Below are positions 1 to 8,144 of a stretch of 64,000 nucleotides of DNA, piece by piece. The position numbers and the translations under genes are program-made. The stretch is from Desulfobacteraceae bacterium Eth-SRB2 (GTDB lineage Bacteria; Desulfobacterota; Desulfobacteria; Desulfobacterales; UBA11574): NCBI GenBank assembly GCA_004193595.1, contig RPGQ01000044.1, positions 88,677-152,676 of the forward strand. Reading direction: 5' to 3'. Each line of letters begins with the position of its first letter. Position 1 is the first letter of the stretch. Under the pieces are notes generated by a model. That model worked only from the letters and a program-made list of their open reading frames with translations, did no database searches and was not told the DNA's origin.

Positions 1-888
1 GTATCCCTGTTTTTCCGAAAGCGGAGATCCGAACTGAATCCGTTCTTTGGCATAGGGAATCACGATCTCAAGAGCCGCTTCACAAGGCCCCAGGGCCATG
101 GCGGCAACCATGAGCCGGGTATATCCAAACACTTTGTTGGCTTGTTTCATCCCCTTGCCGGGAACCAGGCCCACGAGATTTTCAGCCGGAACCCACACAT
201 CCGTAAAAGACAGTGGAGATGTGTTTGAAGCCCGGATACCGTGCTTATCCTCACCCTTGCCCTGAACAAACCCGGGTGTCCCCTTTTCCACGATAAAAAA
301 TGCGGGGCCTTCCGGTGTCTTGGCCAGCAGGGTAATGAAATCGGCATATCCTCCGGTGGATATAAACTGCTTGGTCCCGTTAATGGTATATCCCGTTATT
401 TCTCCGGAATCATTGGTTACCGGTTCCGCTTTGGTCTTAAGTGACGCAAGGTTGCTGCCGGCGCCCGGTTCGGTCACGGCATAGGCCACAAGGGAATTTC
501 CCTCGGCAATGGCACCCAGCCATTTTGCTTTCTGTTCTTCGGTTCCCCCCACAATTATCGGGTCGGCGCCGAGCTGGACGGCAAAAAAAGCGGTTCCGAT
601 CCCCAGGCAAATCTTACACATTTCACGAATCACCGCGCAACAGTCTCTGGTACCGCCTCCCATTCCGCCATAATCTTCATCGATAAAAAGGAGCTGCAGG
701 CCAATATCCGGTCCCATTATTTCACGGACCGTCTCTTCCGGGAAAATTTCATTTTTGTCATATTCAAGAATTTTTTCACGGGTTAAAAGACGATTCTTAA
801 GCTGCCTGACCGTCTCTATAACCATCTGTCTTGACTCGGAATCCAATCCTTTTAGCACAGGGTTTGCCGGGTTTATATGTGAGGTCAT
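1..888 (-). CDS. acyl-CoA dehydrogenase, N-terminal 296 residues (runs off window)
   Basis: Oxidises an acyl-CoA to the 2-enoyl-CoA with FAD, passing electrons to electron-transfer flavoprotein; the substrate cannot be told from sequence. The minus-strand frame is open from an ATG at 888 to base 1, so the C-terminal part is outside the window. The acyl-CoA dehydrogenase signature is visible as AVTEPGAGSN (about residues 137-146), with Asn where many members have Asp, followed by the flavin-domain beta-barrel region. The start is supported by GAGG ten bases upstream. It lies downstream of rpmF on the same strand, separated by a short hairpin repeat. Family call is firm, substrate class unknown. 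Confidence 0.93.
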   Translation of the reverse strand, partial: MTSHINPANPVLKGLDSESRQMVIETVRQLKNRLLTREKILEYDKNEIFPEETVREIMGPDIGLQLLFIDEDYGGMGGGTRDCCAVIREMCKICLGIGTAFFAVQLGADPIIVGGTEEQKAKWLGAIAEGNSLVAYAVTEPGAGSNLASLKTKAEPVTNDSGEITGYTINGTKQFISTGGYADFITLLAKTPEGPAFFIVEKGTPGFVQGKGEDKHGIRASNTSPLSFTDVWVPAENLVGLVPGKGMKQANKVFGYTRLMVAAMALGPCEAALEIVIPYAKERIQFGSPLSEKQGY

Positions 889-915
889 CTTTTTTTCCTC
901 ATAGTTTTTTTTAGT

Positions 916-997
916 AATGAAATCGTAAAAAGTTTTTTTCGAAGGATATGGACCATTTTTGAAGTGAGAAAAAATGACTTTTTACAAAACCGTCATT
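916..997. repeat. short TIR hairpin related to the 155-bp repeats
   Basis: The ends TCGTAAAAAGT and ACTTTTTACAAAACCGTC are inverted and match the ends of the 155-bp repeats at 1543 and 3538, but the interior is shorter and different. It overlaps the rpmF stop codon and may serve as its transcription terminator. Confidence 0.6.
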
Positions 998-1172
998 ATT
1001 CGGTTCCAATTACAGCACGGCCCTTGTAAGTACCGCAATTGGGGCATGCATGGTGAGAAAGCATTGCATCCCCGTATTGAAAACAATTTATTGTATGGGG
1101 AGCTGCAACTTTCTGGTGAATTCGCCGTTTATTCCGCTTTGACTTAGATTTCTTGCGTTTTGGTACGGCCAT
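996..1172 (-). CDS. rpmF: 50S ribosomal protein L32
   Basis: Small basic protein of the large ribosomal subunit, 58 residues. It begins MAVPKRKKSKSKRNKRR, the typical L32 N-terminus, and keeps the C-terminal CPNCG pair (about residues 43-47). The first zinc pair is reduced to a single Cys (Cys30), so the zinc site looks incomplete, a variation that occurs among L32 paralogues. AAGAGAG precedes the ATG. The usual neighbours (a DUF177 gene upstream, plsX downstream) are absent; instead a spacer lies upstream and an acyl-CoA dehydrogenase downstream. Confidence 0.95.
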   Translation of the reverse strand: MAVPKRKKSKSKRNKRRIHQKVAAPHTINCFQYGDAMLSHHACPNCGTYKGRAVIGTE

Positions 1173-1851
1173 TAGTAATGCTCTCTTTTAACTAATTGAA
1201 AATATTAACCATTTACTACAACTTCACCGTCATGATTAGAAATTGCGATTTAAGTAATTTAAACAAAAAGGATTGTCAAGGGTTTTCATGAACATTTTTC
1301 TATTTTGTATATACATTCGACAATTACGTACGGTTCCATGGCTATAAAAGGGGGCGTATGTTTTTTATCTGTATGTTATTATTATATAATTAATTTTAAA
1401 ATCCGTCTCATCCCTGTTCCTGTCCAAAAAATCAGGCGGTTTGAAAGATGGTTCAATGTTCAAACCTAACCGTAACGGCTAAAATATATTTGATCTGTTT
1501 TACTCATTACTAATACTCAATTTATTACCGTAAGTAATAACTTTGACGGTCTCGTAAAAAGTCCAACTTCTGCGTTGTGCTGCATTTCGCAATCATTCAA
1601 CGTACGAAAAGTACGCCTCATGATTACAAAATTTGCACGCCTTGAATTTGAACTTTTTACAAAACCGTCTAAATCGGACTTTTTACGAGTTCATCAACTT
1701 TGGTATCCTAACAAAAAGGAATTATCCCGAAACTTGAGGGATTAGTTTTATCTCAGGGTAATCGCATTTGATTTCTGTACAGCGCAGCGACGGCGTGGAG
1801 CGGTCTACCTATATATATTGTAATTCAAATGCGTTTGCCCTGAGTTTTATC
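1173..1851. other. gene-free spacer between rpmF and tRNA-Gln
   Basis: AT-rich spacer with no convincing coding frame. It contains the 155-bp repeat at 1543-1697 and presumably the rpmF promoter. Nothing else recognised. Confidence 0.6.
1543..1697 (+). repeat. 155-bp MITE-like repeat, copy 1
   Basis: Runs from TTGACGGTCTCGTAAAAAGT to CTTTTTACGAGTTCATCAA. The ends are inverted copies of each other around CTCGTAAAAAGTCC. A nearly identical copy lies in opposite orientation at 3538-3692; I see only two or three base differences. No coding capacity, so it is either a miniature inverted-repeat transposon or a dispersed palindrome. Confidence 0.85.
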
Positions 1852-1880
1852 TTGACTCCCATTTTATTTTTGTGTATTTG
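1852..1880 (+). promoter_or_regulatory. sigma-70 type promoter of tRNA-Gln
   Basis: TTGACT (1852-1857), 17-bp spacer, TATTTG (1875-1880), ending 15 bp before the tRNA. Position and spacing fit a housekeeping promoter; not experimentally known. Confidence 0.6.
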
Positions 1881-1895
1881 GAAACTAAAATCCAT

Positions 1896-1969
1896 TGAGG
1901 GATCGTCTAGAGGCAGGACGACGGGTTCTGGCCCCGTTAACCCAGGTTCGAATCCTGGTCCCTCAGCCA
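1896..1969 (+). tRNA. tRNA-Gln (anticodon CTG)
   Basis: Cloverleaf of 74 nt with encoded CCA. The acceptor stem TGAGGGA pairs with TCCCTCA, the T-arm carries GGTTCGAATCC, and the anticodon stem ACGGG/CCCGT closes the loop TTCTGGC with anticodon CTG, which reads CAG. A terminator follows directly. Confidence 0.95.
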
Positions 1970-1978
1970 AATAACAAT

Positions 1979-2011
1979 GGGTTATGATATGATGTCATAA
2001 CCCTTTTTTTC
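1979..2011 (+). terminator. intrinsic terminator after tRNA-Gln
   Basis: Stem GGGTTATGA / TCATAACCC with a short loop, followed by a run of seven T. Confidence 0.9.
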
Positions 2012-2104
2012 TAATCTTTTTAACAATCTTGTAAAAAGGCAAAAAATACCCAACCCCAACCCCTTGATGAATTAGAGCTTTTTTGAATTCGTCATCAGAG
2101 AATA

Positions 2105-2632
2105 ATGGCAACAGATACAAAAAGGTACATTCAGGTTTACACCGGAGACGGTAAAGGCAAAACAACCGCCGCTTTAGGCCTTTCCATCAGAGCTTCCGGT
2201 CATGGACTTAAAACATACATGGGCCAATTCATGAAGGGGCAGCACTATGGCGAACTTACGGCACTGCGTGATAACCCCTACATCAAAATTGAACAGTATG
2301 GGGACATCAAGTGCATTCATCGTGATCAAGTCACTCAAAAGCATATGGATCAGGCGGAACAGGGACTTATCAAGGCTCGTGATGCCATGCTCTCAGGACA
2401 ATATGACATTGTTATACTGGACGAAATCAATGTGACCGTCTGGTTCGGTCTGCTTGCCGTAAAACAGGTTCTGGAATTTTTGGACCAGCGCCCTGAAAGC
2501 GTGGAAATTATCCTTACCGGACGCAACGCCCCCCAAGAGTTCATCCAATATGCCGACCTGGTTAGTGAAATGAAAGAGGTGAAACATTATTATCATCAGG
2601 GTATTTTAGCAAGAGACGGCATCGAACGATAA
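2105..2632 (+). CDS. cobO: cob(I)yrinic acid a,c-diamide adenosyltransferase
   Basis: Transfers the 5'-deoxyadenosyl group of ATP to Co(I) corrinoid, making adenosylcobalamin or its precursor in the cytosol. The 175-residue length is usual for the CobA/CobO/BtuR family. The Walker A loop GDGKGKTT is at residues 14-21, and the ATPase-like ILDEINV strand around residues 104-110 is typical of the family. It stands alone, not in a cobalamin operon, and I see no cobalamin riboswitch upstream. It shares a bidirectional terminator with the convergent MEMO gene. Role in salvage versus de novo synthesis cannot be decided here. The start is the first ATG; its ribosome site is weak (AGAG). Confidence 0.93.
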   Translation: MATDTKRYIQVYTGDGKGKTTAALGLSIRASGHGLKTYMGQFMKGQHYGELTALRDNPYIKIEQYGDIKCIHRDQVTQKHMDQAEQGLIKARDAMLSGQYDIVILDEINVTVWFGLLAVKQVLEFLDQRPESVEIILTGRNAPQEFIQYADLVSEMKEVKHYYHQGILARDGIER

Positions 2633-2663
2633 GGGGCCGTTACCGGCTGCCCCTTATGCTTTT
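2630..2663. terminator. bidirectional intrinsic terminator
   Basis: TAAGGGGC / GCCCCTTA stem between the convergent cobO and MEMO genes, with a T-rich run on the plus side and an ATAA-rich tail on the other strand. Confidence 0.75.
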
Positions 2664-3514
2664 TAAAACACAATCCCCGCATATCCCACAAAACTGTCCC
2701 CCGGACTTTTATCATAACTGGTTGCATATGCAATGGCTTCCGCTTTGCCGGCCCCGAGTTGTTTTGCAGCGGCAATTGCAGTTGCAGCCGCACCGCTGCA
2801 ACAGGCATTCTGGTTTTCCAGGGCCTCTGTGATAACCTTTTTCGGATCCATGGCAATCATGGCCTTGATAACCCTGGGATCGTTCTCCTTGCGCACCCAG
2901 TCCAGGGCCGCCTGGCCCCTGCCATGGGATACAAACCCGTAATTCACCCCGTAATGGGTGAGGTCGGTGGAGCCGATCACTTTAACCCGCAACCCCAGAC
3001 CCTTTGAAATGTCGGCCACCGCCTTTCCGATTTCAAGAGATTGTGGTGTGGGCGGCACGCCCATGGGAACGATTTTTGTGTCCTTAAAAAAGTATTTTAT
3101 AAAAGGGAGCTGAAGTTCGATGGTATTGTCCCGGGTAAAGTGTTCAGCGGTTTCGATCTGAAATGAAAATTGTTTGACAAGTTCGCCTGCAAGGGACGGT
3201 TCGATTTCTATGTCGCCAAACGGAGTTTCCCATGCACCGCCGGTCATAATGTATGAGGGGGAACCCGGATGAAGATGCATCCCGAAAATTACAAAAACAT
3301 CCGGAGGGTTTTCATCTTTTAGACAATGGATTACGTTACAGGCGATACTTCCTGAAAAATACCATCCCGCATGGGGAACGATCCCTCCGGTTAAGGACCT
3401 CTGTTCAATGTCCTTTGTCGGGTACTCTTTTAGAAAACATTTAATCTCCTTCTCGCAGCCGGCCGGATTGTCCGGATACCAGCTTCCCGCGAAAACAGAC
3501 TTTCTCACGTTCAT
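2663..3514 (-). CDS. AmmeMemoRadiSam system protein B (MEMO1 family)
   Basis: 283 residues related to eukaryotic MEMO1 and bacterial proteins often encoded with an AMMECR1 protein and a radical SAM enzyme. The metal-site-like motif PHAGWYFSG lies near residue 48, followed by other conserved stretches (GMHLHPGSP, STDLTHYG, ending GYAGIVF). The frame is open back to a GTG at 3523, but the ATG at 3514 is preferred because AGGAGGT sits seven bases upstream. The usual AMMECR1 and radical SAM partners are not adjacent. The biochemical role is unknown; a link to a redox or metal-dependent modification pathway is only inferred from family co-occurrence. Confidence 0.9.
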   Translation of the reverse strand: MNVRKSVFAGSWYPDNPAGCEKEIKCFLKEYPTKDIEQRSLTGGIVPHAGWYFSGSIACNVIHCLKDENPPDVFVIFGMHLHPGSPSYIMTGGAWETPFGDIEIEPSLAGELVKQFSFQIETAEHFTRDNTIELQLPFIKYFFKDTKIVPMGVPPTPQSLEIGKAVADISKGLGLRVKVIGSTDLTHYGVNYGFVSHGRGQAALDWVRKENDPRVIKAMIAMDPKKVITEALENQNACCSGAAATAIAAAKQLGAGKAEAIAYATSYDKSPGDSFVGYAGIVF

Positions 3515-3537
3515 TCCAAACACCTCCTTTCTAAGAT

Positions 3538-3692
3538 TTGATGAACTCGTAAAAAGTCCAATTTAGACGGTTTCGTAAAAAGTTCAAATTCAAGGCGTGC
3601 AAATTTTGTAATCATGAGGCGTACTTTTCGTACGTTGAATGATTGCGAAATGCAGCACAACGCAGAAGTTGGACTTTTTACGAGACCGTCAA
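3538..3692 (-). repeat. 155-bp MITE-like repeat, copy 2 (inverted)
   Basis: Reverse complement of 1543-1697 with only a few base differences. The two copies bracket tRNA-Gln, cobO and the MEMO gene in inverted orientation. It lies directly upstream of the MEMO ribosome site. Confidence 0.85.
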
Positions 3693-3740
3693 GGTTTAAT
3701 TTGCCACATACGGGTAAATAAGTCCAACCTAAAATCTGCA

Positions 3741-3871
3741 TTAACTTTTTTCGAAAGAGATAGAATTGAAATAATTACAATGCGCTATCGAGATGTTTTT
3801 ATTAATTTCCGCACACCGATAACAGGCCAAATAAAAGGATGAAAGCCGTATTAGATTTCGAAAAAAGTTAA
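3741..3871. repeat. 131-bp segment with perfect 16-bp inverted ends
   Basis: Begins TTAACTTTTTTCGAAA and ends TTTCGAAAAAAGTTAA. The interior is AT-rich with no gene. It looks like a second miniature element type; only one copy was noticed. Confidence 0.5.
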
Positions 3872-4234
3872 CCCTTTGGGAGCCTCGTCTCGACCGGATC
3901 TACTGCGTTATCAATCGATTGCAGTATTACAATACGGTTGCACGATTGATGCCTTGCATATCCGTCCGATACGAGGCTTGCAGAATTTAGGTCCAATATA
4001 TTTTCGTGGAAAAAATCATAGGGCAAGAGGTTAATCCGATTGTTAGAAATAACGCCTTGACATAATAAGGTCCCGGTTAGTAATTTATGATTTATTATCT
4101 CTCAAAAAATTGGAATTTTTAGAATGAAGCTCCCCGCAGCCCCGCTGGGCGGGATCTCCGCTCCGTTACGACAAGCTGCAGCGTATTCCGGCGAAGGCGA
4201 ATAAACAAAAATTTATCAGGGTCAGGAGTTGTTG
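3872..4234. other. gene-free spacer
   Basis: No coding frame supported. It contains a GC-rich palindromic patch near 4130-4200 (CCCCGCAGCCCCGCTGGGCGG) of the sort scattered in deltaproteobacterial spacers. Nothing else recognised. Confidence 0.4.
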
Positions 4235-4651
4235 ATGAATTCAGGCAAAATATTTTCCACAAACATTGACGTGAGATTCAGCGATCTTGATGCCCTGGGG
4301 CATGTTAACAATGCTGTATTCTTTACCTATTTCGAAGAGGGGCGAAAAAAATTCTCACAAAAATATTTCGAAGTTTCGGACCCTTCTCATATCAGGTTTA
4401 TCATGGCGCATATTCGGTGCAATTATCTTAAACCGGTACTGTTCGTTGACACGGTAACCCTTCATATGTGGGTCAAGGATATCGGCACCAAAAGTTTTAC
4501 GTTTGAATATCAACTCGTCCATCAGTCAGACCCATCCATGGTATATGCAACCGGAGAATCAGTCCAAGTCTGTTACGATTACACAAAAAATCAATCCATA
4601 GTGGTTTCAGACAAAGTCAAAGAAAAATTAACCGCGTATCTTAAACCTTAA
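4235..4651 (+). CDS. 4HBT-family acyl-CoA thioesterase
   Basis: 138-residue hotdog-fold protein that would hydrolyse an acyl- or aroyl-CoA thioester in the cytosol. The catalytic region RFSDLDALGHVNNAVFF near the N-terminus holds the Asp and the HVNN segment typical of the YbgC/FadM/4-hydroxybenzoyl-CoA thioesterase group. The frame opens at a TTG at 4229, but ATG 4235 is preferred because AGGAG lies six bases upstream. It stands alone between spacers; physiological substrate unknown. Length matches the family. Confidence 0.88.
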   Translation: MNSGKIFSTNIDVRFSDLDALGHVNNAVFFTYFEEGRKKFSQKYFEVSDPSHIRFIMAHIRCNYLKPVLFVDTVTLHMWVKDIGTKSFTFEYQLVHQSDPSMVYATGESVQVCYDYTKNQSIVVSDKVKEKLTAYLKP

Positions 4652-4717
4652 ATTTAATTTTTCAATGTCCGGATTTGTTAAAAACGGGAGTTAGATCTCT
4701 TCCAACAGGCATTTTTC

Positions 4718-4746
4718 TTGACAGACATAAAAAGTGGTGCTAACAA
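4718..4746 (+). promoter_or_regulatory. promoter of tRNA-Val
   Basis: TTGACA (4718-4723), 17-bp spacer, TAACAA (4741-4746), ending 14 bp before the tRNA. Confidence 0.65.
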
Positions 4747-4760
4747 ATTTTTAAGATTAC

Positions 4761-4835
4761 AGGCGCGTAGCTCAGGGGGAGAGCGCTACCTTGACACGGT
4801 AGAAGTCGTTGGTTCAAATCCAATCGTGCCTACCA
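4761..4835 (+). tRNA. tRNA-Val (anticodon GAC)
   Basis: 75-nt cloverleaf with encoded CCA. The acceptor AGGCGCG pairs with CGTGCCT (one G-T pair), the D-arm contains AGCTCAGGGGGAGAGC, the anticodon stem CTACC/GGTAG closes loop TTGACAC with anticodon GAC, and the T-arm has GGTTCAAATCC. A terminator follows. Confidence 0.95.
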
Positions 4836-4845
4836 TGAAATTCAA

Positions 4846-4879
4846 GAGGTTACGGTTCACACTGTAACCTCTTTTTTTT
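4846..4879 (+). terminator. intrinsic terminator after tRNA-Val
   Basis: GAGGTTAC / GTAACCTC stem followed by eight T. Confidence 0.9.
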
Positions 4880-4996
4880 GTACTTGTGACTAAATTGTGG
4901 TCAATTGATTAAAATCATGGTATCTGGGGAGCTATAAGTTTAGCAATCAACTAATGCCGTTAGACGTTTCGAGTATAAAAATCGAGAGGCCCAAAA

Positions 4997-5083
4997 ATGG
5001 CCGATCCAGAACACCTCAAAATCCTCAAACAAGGCGTAAAAGCCTGGAACGAGTGGCGGAAAGAACACTTCCCAACATTGTAA
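4997..5083 (+). pseudogene. pentapeptide-repeat protein, N-terminal fragment
   Basis: A 28-codon frame beginning MADPEHLKILKQGVKAWNEW, which matches from memory the leader that precedes the pentapeptide repeats in many bacterial pentapeptide-repeat proteins. It ends at TAA before any A(D/N)LxX repeat appears, so the repeat domain has been lost. It lies shortly after tRNA-Val in a gene-poor patch, as expected for a remnant left by recombination. Confidence 0.6.
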
Positions 5084-5298
5084 AGCAGGTGTTAAGCGGA
5101 GTAGGATGATTTCGATTTTATTTGGAGTAAATATAGGTCGTTTAGGTATGCAGAGAAATAATGCCTTCAAAGAGAGACGACCATAGAAGGAAACTTAGAA
5201 CATACGGGAAATTTATAATTACATCCTTATCCAATAAACCAGATACATCAAAATATAGCGCTACTAGAGAAAAGAAAACTATTACTTCGGGAGATAAT

Positions 5299-6324
5299 AT
5301 GAAATCTTTTAAGCTTTTTTTGAGCATATTTGTGCTGTGCATTCTTATATCAACACCAGCATCTGGAGCGCATAAATTTCCGCAAGAAGATTGCTGCTTC
5401 CAGATATGGGCCGCTGGATGCAACCTCGGATGGGCTACATCCTTAATGTCCTATACAAGATCTAGAGAGAGTTGGGTTCCCGCAGATCAATCCATACGTG
5501 ACTTTATCCTCAGAGGAGGAGAACAGATAAGAATTTCAAACGACCAATGCGGAATGTATCCTGAGGCATGGTCAGGATGGCAAAATTTAAATGCCTCTTT
5601 ACAAAGAACAGCTGACTCTTTTTCACAACAACCGAACAGCAACAATCGTAACCAAATATGGAATTACCTAAAAGAGACCTTTTTTTGGGGAAATTATTTA
5701 AGAATTGCAGTTGTTGGTAAAACTGACAAAAAAATAAAGACAGATACCTGTTCAGAAAAATACTTTGAATTGGGCTGGCTTATAGCGTACACACAACAAA
5801 CACTTAAAGTTGCAGACGAAACACTAAGAAGAGGAAATTCTGGCTGGGAAAATCAGGTTGAAGACGCGAAAAAGAATATGTCTTATGCAGGTTACATCCT
5901 TCAGGAGTACAAAAAATTAAGACCCATTACAGGACGTTGTGTTCGCCTAGAGAATATTGAGGCCTCCAAAAATCTCTCTGGGCTAATGCGACTAAACACA
6001 ACTCCGGCAAATCTTACCCAAATGATTCGAGTTATCGATTGGTTACAGGCAACCCTACAGGAAAGGATGTTGGCCGATTGTCCTTCCACCGCTAATAACC
6101 AGAGAAGACTTCCCGTAAATCCTCCTCCAGCTATAAGAGCCCCGGCAAACCAGCTTCCTCCACCCACAGCTACAACTATACCTCCAACAAGTCCGTGTAA
6201 ATGTGAAGATAGGTACGGTGGGGGAATAGAGTTTTTTTTGGTTAGAGACGGTCGACTTATAAAACGAAAGTTAGGCTGGTCAGAATGTGAGAATCTAAAA
6301 AAAAGTCACCCACAATGTAGATAA
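5299..6324 (+). CDS. secreted protein of unknown function
   Basis: 341 residues. The start at ATG 5299 is chosen over the upstream open frame (5161) because it has GGGAG and opens a clear signal peptide: KSFKLFLSIFVLCILIS followed by TPASGA and a probable cleavage near residue 24. The mature part has several Cys (CCFQIWAAGC, DTCSEKYF, CRLE-type and CKCEDRYGGG near the C-terminus), so it is probably an exported disulfide-bonded protein. A Pro/Ala/Thr-rich linker (about residues 270-305) precedes the short Cys-containing C-terminal segment. I recognise no family. It sits in the orphan-gene patch behind tRNA-Val, and base composition is more AT-rich than the core genes. Confidence 0.65.
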   Translation: MKSFKLFLSIFVLCILISTPASGAHKFPQEDCCFQIWAAGCNLGWATSLMSYTRSRESWVPADQSIRDFILRGGEQIRISNDQCGMYPEAWSGWQNLNASLQRTADSFSQQPNSNNRNQIWNYLKETFFWGNYLRIAVVGKTDKKIKTDTCSEKYFELGWLIAYTQQTLKVADETLRRGNSGWENQVEDAKKNMSYAGYILQEYKKLRPITGRCVRLENIEASKNLSGLMRLNTTPANLTQMIRVIDWLQATLQERMLADCPSTANNQRRLPVNPPPAIRAPANQLPPPTATTIPPTSPCKCEDRYGGGIEFFLVRDGRLIKRKLGWSECENLKKSHPQCR

Positions 6325-6485
6325 TCAAATATTGAGAGGAGTAAACCGCACCTGACCCCAATTACTTGACCATTACTATAATGTCTCCCATACAGGTGAT
6401 TTTTTTCGTCAGAGTAGAGATATAGGGTCCATTTTTTTAAGTCAAGTGAGTTGTTTTACCTATTGATTACTGGGAAAAAATACAT

Positions 6486-6842
6486 ATGCCATTACTGATA
6501 CTGACATTCAATGTTATTCTCATGGTTTTTTTCTGCTGTGCCTGTCAACTTGTCGTGACCCCAGCTTATAACCAATTTGTCCAATATGGAAACACTGGAG
6601 ACAGTCTTCCATTTCTCACTCAATTTATAGTCGATTCTCGTTATTTTTTTCTCCTAATCCCGATTTTGTGGGTTGGCCTCTCATTTAAAATCCATAACAT
6701 AATTAAAAAAAAGGATATTGAGAAACAGACACAAATTCTCCTTTTCTGTTCGTTAGTCACCATCTCTATCGGGTTGGTAATGGTTAGCCTTTTTGCATTG
6801 TCAGGAATACTCCCGTACTTGATGATTAGTGCTGCAGTATAA
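6486..6842 (+). CDS. small membrane protein of unknown function
   Basis: 118 residues with three predicted transmembrane stretches: residues about 3-22 (ILTFNVILMVFFCCACQLVV), 52-67 (FFLLIPILWVGLSFKI) and 84-112 (LLFCSLVTISIGLVMVSLFA). A short charged loop KKKDIEKQ separates the last two. The layout resembles small type II secretion F-like or holin-like membrane proteins, but nothing specific can be claimed. No good ribosome site is visible (GGGAAAA 8 bases upstream). Neighbouring genes give no functional clue. Confidence 0.5.
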   Translation: MPLLILTFNVILMVFFCCACQLVVTPAYNQFVQYGNTGDSLPFLTQFIVDSRYFFLLIPILWVGLSFKIHNIIKKKDIEKQTQILLFCSLVTISIGLVMVSLFALSGILPYLMISAAV

Positions 6843-7004
6843 AACGACCCATCTTGTTTTCCAACATACCATGCATGCAATTAAGAAATTGTCCGAGACA
6901 ACTTAAAATATTTCCATTTTTAAACAAGTTCAGCTGTGGAAATTCCAATCAGGCTCTTGTGGAAACGGCTATTTGGGGGCAAGGTAGAGGAGTCATCAGG
7001 ACAC

Positions 7005-7346
7005 TCATTTATTTTCAATAAAATACTTCTTCCTCTCTGCAGAAAATTTGAACCAAGGAGCTGGTTCTCCACCTTCCATAAAATCTATAACTGATAGGAA
7101 TACATCTAAGACACAGGGATCATGCTCTTCTCCTGTCACCCTGCGAAGCTCATCAAATAGATCGTATGGATTTTTACCTACCAAATCTTGGGGTTGTCGA
7201 ATACCGATCAATCTAAGATCAACAGCAGCAGCTTTTCCTATATTCGGTAAGTCTTCAAGTCGTGATACTGTGTTTCTGTCTGGATTTTTCATTTTGGCAT
7301 TGATGATGTTGAGGATAGTATCAATGTGGATTTTGGGGACGTCCAT
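7005..7346 (-). CDS. helix-hairpin-helix 'pathogenicity locus' (Cdd1-like) protein
   Basis: 113 residues. The core EDLPNIGKAAAVDLRLIGI (about residues 31-49) is a helix-hairpin-helix of the Cdd1/PF11731 family, followed by the family's conserved tail HDPCVLDVFLSVIDFM and PAPWFKFSAERKKYF. Family members are small DNA-binding-type proteins often annotated as mitomycin-resistance or pathogenicity-locus proteins; no reaction is established. The start could also be internal (Met19, 7292), since residues 1-18 are less typical of the family. The gene is intact although it borders a strongly degraded region. Confidence 0.8.
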   Translation of the reverse strand: MDVPKIHIDTILNIINAKMKNPDRNTVSRLEDLPNIGKAAAVDLRLIGIRQPQDLVGKNPYDLFDELRRVTGEEHDPCVLDVFLSVIDFMEGGEPAPWFKFSAERKKYFIENK

Positions 7347-7786
7347 TGGATCATTGGTTTAAACAAAAATCGGATCTTGGACCCATTAATAAAATCCAAT
7401 GAACCAATGGGCGTTATACAATAAGATAACAAAAGGTTATCCCCCCAAACATGGCACAGAAGAAATTTATTATCGCCTTGTCCAGCAAACATCTGCTCTT
7501 CTTTATGTTGTGTAAACTTACCCGGAGACCGGGCCTTGTATGCCGTTTCTGTTCGTCGGCTCATAGCTTCGCACTCCGTGTTGCCGACCCCTTTGGCCGA
7601 TCCTGCCTGAGGCTCGCCTTACGATTGGCTCCAGCCCTTTGGAGGGTCCCTCACGGTCAATGGCATTCGTTTAAGATATGGGGCCATTCGTTTAAGGAAT
7701 TACAGGGGCAAAATTATTGGCGGTGTTGCCAAGGTCTCCTTTTTCTTCTTTTTTGTAGGACGCCATTTGGATTCGGGTTTGGGGAT
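7347..7786. other. gene-poor junction before the degraded repeat arm
   Basis: No coding frame supported. 7347-7412 has a loose inverted pair built on ATTGG/CCAAT. 7530-7670 is more GC-rich than its surroundings and looks like a fragment of foreign or repeated DNA; I do not recognise it. Confidence 0.35.
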
Positions 7787-8018
7787 TATCGATGACGGCG
7801 GTGCAGTCCACTCCAAAAATTGATTAAAAATTGATCTGATTATCCGAGGATATTTTGATTGTGCCGGGCTGATTTGGCTGACAGCATCTATGAAAGGAAT
7901 ATTTTGAAAAATTCACACAGTTGTCCTGTTGAACAGAATTTTTGTTTACTTGTCCTGCAAGACCATGCAAGACCGATGCCAAGAGCCTCGCAATGCGGCC
8001 TTCAGTAAAGACCATTAT
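7787..8018 (-). pseudogene. copy of the N-terminus of the 33.7-kb hypothetical gene
   Basis: Minus-strand frame MVFTEGRIARLLASVLHGLA starts near 8015 and runs without a break through VQQDNCVNF, then is shifted by one extra T. The corresponding start in the other arm is broken by an extra T and other indels, so this copy shows the likely true N-terminus. It ends abruptly at 7787, where the repeat stops. Confidence 0.75.
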
Positions 8019-8144
8019 TTCAATATATTATTCTAAAATAAAATCTAAAGGTTGGTTTAAATACATCTGGGCAGGCAGAATTTTCCTATATGGGGAACTT
8101 TCTGGGACATCCTATAATCTTTTTCTAACCCAAAATGGCAAATT

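Noticed and set aside
1768..1974. 68-codon frame over tRNA-Gln
   Set aside because: It runs through the tRNA and its promoter; it is not a gene.
2012..2104. Cobalamin riboswitch upstream of cobO
   Set aside because: The leader is about 90 nt and has no B12-box-like sequence or suitable fold.
7451..7795. 114-codon plus-strand frame
   Set aside because: Cys/Arg/Leu-biased without motifs, no ribosome site, and its end overlaps the start of the repeat arm.
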